From positions 1 to 23,339 of the forward strand of contig JAMQPJ010000170.1 in assembly GCA_023717585.1 (NCBI GenBank): a stretch of 23,339 nucleotides of DNA, written 5' to 3'. This document shows positions 5,362 to 12,021 of this stretch, one piece after another; position 1 is the first letter of the stretch; every line of letters begins with the position of its first letter. The notes below the pieces were generated by a model, which saw only the letters and a list, made by a program, of their open reading frames with translations, searched no databases and was not told where the DNA came from. The translations under genes were made by a program, and so were the position numbers. The stretch comes from Thermoanaerobaculia bacterium (lineage in GTDB: Bacteria > Acidobacteriota > Thermoanaerobaculia > UBA5066).

Positions 5362-8165
5362 CGCTCGCACCGGGCATCCGCCTCGGACCGTACGAGGTCC
5401 TCGCGCCGCTCGGGGCTGGAGGTATGGGGGAGGTCTACAGGGCGAAAGACTTGCGGGTCGACAGGGCGGTTGCCCTGAAGGTGCTGCCGGAAGAGTTCTT
5501 TGAAGGTGAAGAGAGGAGGCAGCGGTTCGAGCGAGAGGCTCGCATGCTCGCGAGCCTCAACCATCCGGGGATCGCGGTTCTCTACTCATTCGAAGAAAGT
5601 GGGGGGCGGCACCTCCTCGTCATGGAGCTCGTCGAAGGCGACGGCCTGGACCAGAAGATCTCCTCCGGGTCCCTCTCGCTCGAAGAGTCTGTTTCCCTTG
5701 CTCGCCAGATCGCCGAGGCGCTGGAGGCGGCGCACGAGAAGGGCGTCGTCCACCGCGACCTCAAGCCCGCGAACGTCAAAGTCACGCCGGAAGGGCGCGT
5801 CAAGCTCCTCGACTTCGGCCTCGCGAAGATCTTCGAGGGGGACGCGGGGGCTGGCTCCTCCGCAGGCGTCACGCACTCGCCGACGCTGACGGCACGCGGG
5901 ACGGCGGCGGGCGTGATTCTCGGGACGGCGGCGTACATGAGTCCCGAGCAGGCGCGCGGCAAGCCCGTCGACAAGCGGACGGACGTCTGGGCGTTCGGGT
6001 GCGTGCTGTTCGAGATGCTGACGGGGAAGAGGGCGTTCGAGGGCGAGACCGTGACGGACGTCCTCGCGGCGATCCTCACGAAAGACCCGGACTGGGCGGC
6101 GCTGCCGGGGCAGACGCCGGCCGGCGTGAGGAAGGTTCTTAGAAGGTGCTTGCAGCGCGACGCGAGGCTGCGACTGCGGGACATCGGCGACGCGCGCCTC
6201 GACCTGGAAGAAGCGCAGGCTGGCCCTCAGGGCACGAGCGCGTCGATCGGCACGGGCACGTTCATTTTCGAAGAAAATCCCGCGTCGCCTGGCCCCACTG
6301 TAGGTCGAAGCGCTCCTGCGAGTCGCGAGCGAGGGAGCAAGAAGTCTCTCTCGGTCCTTCTCCCCTGGGCGGTTGCGGCCGCGTTCGCGGCCGCTGCGGG
6401 GGCGCTCGCGCTGCGCGCTCGCGCCCCGCAGGCGCCGGCCCCGCCGAGCCTGACGGCGTCGCTGCTGCCGCCGGAGGGTTGGACGTTCGACCTTCTGGGC
6501 GGTCCTCCCGTCCTCTCTCCGGACGGCTCCCGGCTCGCGTTCGTGGTCACGGACGGAAAGAAGAACCAGCTCTGCGTGCGGTCCCTCGCGACGGGCGAGG
6601 CGCTGCTGCTTTCGGGCTCGGAGGGTGTGAGGAATCCGTTCTGGTCCCACGACGGCCGGATGATCGGCTTCATGGGCCAGCTGACGGGCCTCGCCGCCAT
6701 CCCGTCTTCGGGCGGGGCGGTGGAGTTTATCGCGGCGAGCGGTCCGGGCCGCGGGGGGAACTGGGGCCCCGACGGCACGATCCTCTATTCGCCGGCGCTG
6801 CTCAACGCGATCTTTCGCGTCACTCCGGGACAAAAGGGGCGCGTGGCGGTCACGACGGTGGACGAGGCGCGCGGAGAGAGCTCGCACCAGTGGCCGGAGT
6901 TCCTGCCCGACGGAAAGCACTTCCTCTTCATCGTCCAGCGCGTCGACCGGGAGACGAGGCGGAACGAGAGCGAGCTTTACCTCCAGGCGCTCGGCAGCAA
7001 GGACCGGAAGCTCCTCGTCAAGGCGGCGAGCCGCGCGATGGTCGTGCCCGGTCACCTCTTGTACACGTGGAACGGGAGCCTCATGGCGCAGCCGTTCGAC
7101 GCCGGGCGGCTGGAGACGATCGGCGACCCATTCGTCGTGGTGCCGCGCGTCCAGTACCTCGTGGACGGCGGCACCGGCATCTTCACGGCGTCCGCGGGAG
7201 GCCTCCTCGTCTACGCCGCGGGCGGCACGATCGGAAACTCCCGACTCACCGTGTACGACCGTTCCGGAAAGGCGCTGCGCACCGTGGGTGAGGTCGGCAA
7301 CTACTGGACGCCGCGCGTCTCGCCGGACGGAAGGATCGTAGTCTCGGAAGCGATCGACTCCGTGAGCAGCAACCGCGACATCTGGACGTTCGATGCGGTC
7401 GGCGCGGAGCAGCCGGTGCGCAGGACGTTCGACCCCGGCGAGGACTACACGCCCGTCTTCTCTCCCGACGGGAAACGCTTCGCGTTCGGATCGTTCCGGA
7501 AGGGCGCGTGGTTCATTTTCGAGAAGACGCTCGCGGGCGGCGACGAGGAGAGGCTCATCGCGCGGGCGGCGCCGTCCGGGCCGGCTCCCGCTCCGTCCCC
7601 CGCGGACGCCTTCCTCGGCCCGGGATCCAAGTTCCTGACGGACTGGACGCCCGACGGGCGTTCCATCGTCTTCAACGGCTCGACGGCGGAGATGGCCGAC
7701 GACATCTGGCTGCTGTCCGCCGCCGAAGGCAGGGCCCGCGAGTTCCTCCGCACGCCCGCCTCGGAACGCGACGCGGCGTTCTCGCGGGACGGGCTCTGGG
7801 TCGCGTACATGTCCAACGAGACCGGGAGGCAGGAGGTCTACGTCCGGCCGGCGAGCGGCGCCGGCGGAAAGTGGCAGATCTCCGCGGGAGGAGGCTCCCA
7901 GCCCAGGTGGAGCCGCGACGGGCGCGAGCTGTTCTACCTCGCGGAGGGTTTCCGCCTGACGGCGGTGTCCGTGAAGACGGGATCGGCGTTCGAGAAGGGC
8001 ACGCCGCACGAGCTCTTCACGCTCCAGAGCCGCCGGACGAACATTCCGCAGTACGACCCGTTCCCTGACGGGCAGCGGTTCGTCGTGAACACGGTCGTGA
8101 CCGAAAAGGCCTCGACCCCGCTCACGCTCGTCCAGAACTGGACAGCGAGAGTCAAGCCGAAGTGA
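5358..8165 (+). CDS. Kinase B: receptor-type Ser/Thr kinase with PD40/TolB-like propeller
   Basis: This 935-residue protein starts at GTG 5358, overlapping the stop of kinase A as GTGA, which implies translational coupling. The kinase domain (~11-285) is intact: GAGGMGEVY, Lys41, Glu60, His132-Arg-Asp134, Lys136, Asn139, Asp152-Phe-Gly and SPEQ. A ~45-residue linker leads to the membrane helix (~331-352, LPWAVAAAFAAAAGALAL), then about ten PD40-type repeats (SPDGSRLAFV, LPDGKHFLFI, TPDGRSIVF, SRDGRELFYL). The C-terminus has the shared NETGRQEVYV, GGKWQIS and LVQNW signature that probably closes the propeller. The beta-4/beta-5 loop is short (EESGGRHLLV), without serines. The activation segment contains THSPTLTARGTAAGVILGT, a likely autophosphorylation region. 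The kinase and membrane segments are closest to D and to the partial I. A hairpin follows the stop, before the convergent aminotransferase gene. Confidence 0.9.
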   Translation: MTLAPGIRLGPYEVLAPLGAGGMGEVYRAKDLRVDRAVALKVLPEEFFEGEERRQRFEREARMLASLNHPGIAVLYSFEESGGRHLLVMELVEGDGLDQKISSGSLSLEESVSLARQIAEALEAAHEKGVVHRDLKPANVKVTPEGRVKLLDFGLAKIFEGDAGAGSSAGVTHSPTLTARGTAAGVILGTAAYMSPEQARGKPVDKRTDVWAFGCVLFEMLTGKRAFEGETVTDVLAAILTKDPDWAALPGQTPAGVRKVLRRCLQRDARLRLRDIGDARLDLEEAQAGPQGTSASIGTGTFIFEENPASPGPTVGRSAPASRERGSKKSLSVLLPWAVAAAFAAAAGALALRARAPQAPAPPSLTASLLPPEGWTFDLLGGPPVLSPDGSRLAFVVTDGKKNQLCVRSLATGEALLLSGSEGVRNPFWSHDGRMIGFMGQLTGLAAIPSSGGAVEFIAASGPGRGGNWGPDGTILYSPALLNAIFRVTPGQKGRVAVTTVDEARGESSHQWPEFLPDGKHFLFIVQRVDRETRRNESELYLQALGSKDRKLLVKAASRAMVVPGHLLYTWNGSLMAQPFDAGRLETIGDPFVVVPRVQYLVDGGTGIFTASAGGLLVYAAGGTIGNSRLTVYDRSGKALRTVGEVGNYWTPRVSPDGRIVVSEAIDSVSSNRDIWTFDAVGAEQPVRRTFDPGEDYTPVFSPDGKRFAFGSFRKGAWFIFEKTLAGGDEERLIARAAPSGPAPAPSPADAFLGPGSKFLTDWTPDGRSIVFNGSTAEMADDIWLLSAAEGRAREFLRTPASERDAAFSRDGLWVAYMSNETGRQEVYVRPASGAGGKWQISAGGGSQPRWSRDGRELFYLAEGFRLTAVSVKTGSAFEKGTPHELFTLQSRRTNIPQYDPFPDGQRFVVNTVVTEKASTPLTLVQNWTARVKPK
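6375..6394. repeat. Inverted repeat GCGGCCGC-GTTC-GCGGCCGC in kinase B
   Basis: Two GCGGCCGC palindromes separated by GTTC, inside the membrane-helix codons. The same 20-bp sequence occurs at 12966-12985 in kinase D. Confidence 0.85.
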
Positions 8166-8166
8166 C

Positions 8167-8185
8167 GGCGGGAGCGGCTCCCGTC
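8167..8185. terminator. Possible bidirectional terminator hairpin between convergent genes
   Basis: GGCGGGAG (8167-8174) pairs with CTCCCGTC (8178-8185) around loop CGG, with one G-T wobble. It fills the 18-nt gap between the stop of kinase B and the stop codon of the reverse-strand aminotransferase. There is no T-tract, so function is uncertain. Confidence 0.4.
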
Positions 8186-9230
8186 AGGCCGCCCGGACGG
8201 GCGCCGGCACGATCTCCGGAAGCGCCGCGAGGAACGCGGCCACCTCTTCGCGCTTTCCGATCGTCACGCGCAGCCAGTTCGGAAGTGACGGGAACTTCCG
8301 CCCGACGAGGATCTTCTTCGCGCGGAACGCCTGGATGACGGGCGCGACGTCGCCGCCGACGTCCACCATCACGAAGTTCGCTTCCGACGGCATCGTCCGG
8401 CGGCCTTGCTTCGTCAGCTCCGAGACGAGCCACTTCCGCGTGTCGTTCAGGAGTTTCTTCTGGCGCGGCGCGAGGTCGGGATCCGCGAGGCTCGCCGCCG
8501 CCGCGGCGAGAACCGCCGCGTTCGTGTTGCTCCACGAGGCGTACGGCGCCATCGCCGCGATCGCCTCCATCGACGAGACGGCGTAGCCGAGCCGGAGGCC
8601 CGCCATCCCGTAGATCTTCGAGAACGTGCGCGCGACGACGACGTTCGGGTGCTTCGCGATCAGCTCGAGGCTCGAGCGGTACCGGGGGTCCTCGACGAAG
8701 TGGTGGTACGCCTCGTCCACGAGGATCGTCGCCGAGGGCGGGACCTTCGCGGCGAAAGCGGCCATCTCGTCGCCCGTCACGATAGTCGCCGTCGGATTGT
8801 TCGGGTTGCAGACGTAGACGAGGCCGGTAGTCGCGTCACACGCGGAAGCCATCTTCGGAAGGTCGTGGCGGAAGTCGGCCGTCAGGGGCACTTTCACACC
8901 GTCAGCACGGAGCACCTTCGCGAACATGAGGACCGCCTCGAACGTCGGCTCGGCGGCGACGACCCGCCGTCCGGGGCCGCTGAAGGCCATGTCCGCCATA
9001 CGCAGGATCTCCGAGGAGCCGCAGCCGAGAAGGACCTGGTCGACTGCGACGCCGTGGTGTTTCGCGATCGCCTCGCGGGCCTCCTCCGCGAGGGCGTCCG
9101 GGTAGCGGTTCGCGGCGGCCTTCGCCGCGGCTTCGGCCGCCCGGCTCATGAGAGGGGTGTCGAGAATCGCAACGCCGGCAGCGGCACCGAGGGTTCCGGC
9201 GAACGCGCGGCGGGAGATGGGGAGCGACAT
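8184..9230 (-). CDS. Tat-signal, HisC-like PLP-dependent aminotransferase
   Basis: The 348-residue product is a fold-type I aminotransferase resembling histidinol-phosphate aminotransferases: GCGSSEIL (PLP phosphate region), CNPNNPT (141-147), VDEAYHHF (Asp172, Tyr175), RTFSKIYGMAGLRLGY (Schiff-base Lys205, Arg213) and a C-terminal LRVTIG. It starts with a twin-arginine signal (SRRAFAG, Arg7-Arg8, then GTLGAAAGVAIL), so it is probably exported folded with its cofactor. That argues against a role in cytoplasmic His synthesis, and its substrate cannot be named. ATG 9230 is preferred over ATG 9290 because it has a GAGGAGG 5 nt upstream and places the signal at the N-terminus. The usual N-terminal arm with the NENP and GPSP motifs is absent: the signal region runs almost directly into NRYPD. 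Convergent with kinase B and divergent from kinase C. Confidence 0.85.
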   Translation of the reverse strand: MSLPISRRAFAGTLGAAAGVAILDTPLMSRAAEAAAKAAANRYPDALAEEAREAIAKHHGVAVDQVLLGCGSSEILRMADMAFSGPGRRVVAAEPTFEAVLMFAKVLRADGVKVPLTADFRHDLPKMASACDATTGLVYVCNPNNPTATIVTGDEMAAFAAKVPPSATILVDEAYHHFVEDPRYRSSLELIAKHPNVVVARTFSKIYGMAGLRLGYAVSSMEAIAAMAPYASWSNTNAAVLAAAAASLADPDLAPRQKKLLNDTRKWLVSELTKQGRRTMPSEANFVMVDVGGDVAPVIQAFRAKKILVGRKFPSLPNWLRVTIGKREEVAAFLAALPEIVPAPVRAA

Positions 9231-9235
9231 GACGG

Positions 9236-9242
9236 CCTCCTC
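9236..9242 (-). promoter_or_regulatory. Shine-Dalgarno GAGGAGG for the aminotransferase
   Basis: Read on the minus strand, GAGGAGG ends 5 nt before ATG 9230. It decides this start over the in-frame ATG at 9290. Confidence 0.8.
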
Positions 9243-9306
9243 GTCGAGACGCGGCGCATCATCTCGCACTCGGCGCCGGTCCGCGCACATGCGACTCTTT
9301 CGCGGC

Positions 9307-9312
9307 TAGAAT
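9307..9312 (+). promoter_or_regulatory. Candidate -10 element (TAGAAT) for the C-I operon
   Basis: TAGAAT ends 12 nt before ATG 9325, the same spacing as TATACT before kinase A. No clear -35 and no Shine-Dalgarno sequence is seen. It lies in the 94-bp region between the divergent aminotransferase gene and kinase C, the only gap before the long C-I run. Confidence 0.45.
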
Positions 9313-9324
9313 CCGGTCAAACAA

Positions 9325-12021
9325 ATGACGATCGCCGCAGGCATCCGTCTCGGGCCGTACGAGGTCCTCTCGCTCCTCGGCGCCGGGGGGATGGGTGAGG
9401 TCTACAGGGCCCGGGACACCCGCATCGACAGAGAGGTGGCCCTGAAGGTGCTGCCGGAAGAGTTCTTTGAAGGTGTAGAGGGGAGAGGGCGGTTCGAGCG
9501 GGAGGCTCGCGTGCTCGCGAGCCTCAACCATCCGGGGATCGCCACTCTCTACTCATTCGAAGAAGTCCCCTCTTCTTCTTCTCGTTCCCGCCACCTGCTC
9601 GTGATGGAGCTCGTCGAGGGCGAGACGATCGCGAGCCGTCTTGCGAAGGGACCGATCCCGCTCGAGCAGCTGCTCCCGATCAGCATTCAGATCGCGGACG
9701 CCCTCGACCGGGCGCACCGGCAGGGGATCGTCCACCGTGACCTCAAGCCCGCGAACGTCATGCTCACGAAGAGCGGCGTGAAGCTGCTCGACTTCGGGCT
9801 CGCCAAGACGCTCGCTCCGCAGACGGCCCCGACGGGCCTCACGTCCCTCCCGACCATGGCGTCCCCCCAGCACCTCACGCAGCAGGGGACCATCATGGGG
9901 ACCTTCCAGTACATGGCGCCGGAGCAGCTCGAGGGGAGCGAGGTCGACGCGCGCAGCGACATCTTCTCGTTCGGCGCCGTGCTTTTCGAGATGGCGACCG
10001 GGAGAAGGGCGTTCGATGGCAAGAGCCAGGCGAGCCTGATCGGATCGATCCTGAAGGACACGCCGCCGGCCGCTTCGTCGCTCGCGCCCATGACGCCGCC
10101 GGCCCTCGACCGCGTCATCGCGACGTGCCTCGCGAAGGATCCCGACGATCGCTTTCAGACGGCCCACGACGTTCGGCTCCAGCTCCAGTGGATCACCGAG
10201 GGTGGCTCGCAGGCGGGCGTCCCGGCACCGGTCGCTCATCGGCGGAAGAGTCGCGAGCGCCTTGCTTGGGCTATCGCCGCGGCCGCGCTCGTGGCGGCGG
10301 CGGGCCTGACCGCCGTCGTCGTGCGCGCCGCCCGCAAACCGGAGCGGATCTTCCGGTCCTCGCTGCCGCCGCCGGATGGGACGACCTTCTGGCTGGAGGC
10401 GAATGGTCCGGGCCCCGTCATCGTGTCTCCGGACGGCCGCCAGGTCGCGTTTACGGCGGCCGACGCAGCCGGGAAGGTCAACCTCTACGTGCGCGCGCTC
10501 GACGCCCGCGAGGCCCGGATGCTCTCGGGAGCCGAATCGGCGATGTACCCCTTCTGGTCGCCCGACGGCCGCTCGCTCGGTTTCTTCACGGCCGGAAAGC
10601 TGAAGACGATCGAGGCCACGGGCGGTTCGCCGCAGACGATCTGCGGCGCTCCCGAGGGAAAGGGAGCGACGTGGAGCCCGGCCGGCGTCATCGTCTTCAC
10701 GCCCGGCCCGACCTCGCCTCTCTTCAAGGTCTCCGACAAGGGAGGCGAGACCACGGCGGTCACGAAGATCGACGCATCTCGCGGAGACGACTCGCATCGA
10801 CACCCCCGGTTTCTCCCGGACGGCAAGCACTTCCTCTACATCGCGCGCTCGACGAAGACCGGGTCCGAGGGTCACTACGTCGTCGTGGCTTCCATCGACG
10901 GAGGAGCGGAGAAGGTCCTCCTGCGCTCTCCCGCCGCGGCCCTGTACGCGTCGGGGCACCTCCTCTACCTGCGCGAGACGACCCTCATGGCACGGCCCTT
11001 CGACGCCGCGCGGCTGGCGTTCACGGGCGAGGCCTTTCCGGTCGCCGAGAAGATCCTGATGCCGGCGATCGGCACGGCGATCGGGGTCTTCTCGGCCTCG
11101 CAGAACGGCATCCTCGCCTACCAGACCGCGCGCGGCGAGACGACATCCCGGCTCCAGTGGTTCACCCGGGACGGAAAACCGGATGGGATGCTCGGCGAGC
11201 CCGCGGATTTCCAGCAGGCGCTTCTCTCCCCGGACGGCAAACAGGCCGCAGCGATCGTCCGGGACCTGGCGACCGGGACGCACGACCTCTGGATCTTCGA
11301 CATCGCCCGCGGGGTGCGCACGCGCTTCACGTTCGACCCCGGGGAAGACGTGGCGCCGCTCTGGTCTCCGGACGGATCGGCGCTGGTCTTCGCGTCCAAC
11401 CGCAAGGGGCACTTCGACCTCTACCGCAAGGCACTCGACGGTTCCTCGGAGGAGGAGCTTCTCTACTCGTCGGACGTCGACAAGGGACCCGTCACCTGGG
11501 CGGCCGGCGGCCGCACCCTCGTCTTCGACGAGTCGGCCAAGGACGCCGGAGTCGAGGTCAAGACGCTTGCGCTCGACGGCGCACGAAAAGCGGAGCCCTG
11601 GTCGAAGACGAAGTTCAGCGGAGTGAATTCCGCCCTGTCTCCCGATGGTCGGTGGCTGCCCTACAGCACGGACGAGTCGGGCCGGTGGGAGGTCTACGTC
11701 ACCTCGTTCCCGCGGGCGGGCCGGAAGTGGCAGATCTCGACTGACGGCGGTGCGTATGCGTTCTGGAGAGCGGACGGCAAGGAGATCCTCTACCACGATC
11801 TCAGCGGCATGATCTGGGCGGTTCCGGTCGAGACCCGCGGAGAAACCCTCGAGCTCGGCCAGGGCCGTCCGTTGTTCCGGGCCCCGGGGCCCAACCCCAC
11901 CGCCCCGTCGTTCTCTCCGACCTCCGACCACCTGCGCTTTCTCGTCGTGGGCGAGGGGCAGAAGCCGAACGCGCTCGTGGATTTCGTCGTGAACTGGACG
12001 ATCGCGAAGGGATCGAGATGA
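9325..12021 (+). CDS. Kinase C: receptor-type Ser/Thr kinase with PD40/TolB-like propeller
   Basis: First gene of the long C-I run; 898 residues. Kinase domain ~11-290 with GAGGMGEVY, Lys41, Glu60, His137-Arg-Asp139, Lys141, Asn144, Asp156-Phe-Gly and APEQ; all catalytic residues are present. A juxtamembrane VAHRRKSRERLAW leads into the membrane helix (~313-333). About ten PD40-type motifs follow (SPDGRQVAF, SPDGRSLGF, LPDGKHFLYI, SPDGRWLPY, RADGKEILY). The C-terminus has DESGRWEVYV, GRKWQIS and FVVNW. A run of four serines (83-86) lies after YSFEE. The GLTSLPT and LTQQGTIMGTFQYMAPEQ activation segment and the juxtamembrane motif are shared with kinase G, so C and G form one subfamily. The probable function is transmembrane sensing coupled to cytoplasmic Ser/Thr phosphorylation, with unknown signal. 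ATG 9325 has no visible Shine-Dalgarno sequence. Confidence 0.9.
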   Translation: MTIAAGIRLGPYEVLSLLGAGGMGEVYRARDTRIDREVALKVLPEEFFEGVEGRGRFEREARVLASLNHPGIATLYSFEEVPSSSSRSRHLLVMELVEGETIASRLAKGPIPLEQLLPISIQIADALDRAHRQGIVHRDLKPANVMLTKSGVKLLDFGLAKTLAPQTAPTGLTSLPTMASPQHLTQQGTIMGTFQYMAPEQLEGSEVDARSDIFSFGAVLFEMATGRRAFDGKSQASLIGSILKDTPPAASSLAPMTPPALDRVIATCLAKDPDDRFQTAHDVRLQLQWITEGGSQAGVPAPVAHRRKSRERLAWAIAAAALVAAAGLTAVVVRAARKPERIFRSSLPPPDGTTFWLEANGPGPVIVSPDGRQVAFTAADAAGKVNLYVRALDAREARMLSGAESAMYPFWSPDGRSLGFFTAGKLKTIEATGGSPQTICGAPEGKGATWSPAGVIVFTPGPTSPLFKVSDKGGETTAVTKIDASRGDDSHRHPRFLPDGKHFLYIARSTKTGSEGHYVVVASIDGGAEKVLLRSPAAALYASGHLLYLRETTLMARPFDAARLAFTGEAFPVAEKILMPAIGTAIGVFSASQNGILAYQTARGETTSRLQWFTRDGKPDGMLGEPADFQQALLSPDGKQAAAIVRDLATGTHDLWIFDIARGVRTRFTFDPGEDVAPLWSPDGSALVFASNRKGHFDLYRKALDGSSEEELLYSSDVDKGPVTWAAGGRTLVFDESAKDAGVEVKTLALDGARKAEPWSKTKFSGVNSALSPDGRWLPYSTDESGRWEVYVTSFPRAGRKWQISTDGGAYAFWRADGKEILYHDLSGMIWAVPVETRGETLELGQGRPLFRAPGPNPTAPSFSPTSDHLRFLVVGEGQKPNALVDFVVNWTIAKGSR
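9571..9582 (+). repeat. Short polyserine (TCT)4 tract in kinase C
   Basis: Four TCT codons for residues 83-86, at the same point of the N-lobe as the nine-serine tract of kinase A. Confidence 0.75.

Noticed and set aside
6375..6394. Inverted repeats as mobile-element ends or attachment sites
   Set aside because: They are in frame within membrane-helix codons of two paralogs, with no transposase or integrase gene in the window.
8167..8185. Strong intrinsic terminator
   Set aside because: The stem is short with a wobble pair and no T-tract; it is kept only as a possible terminator.
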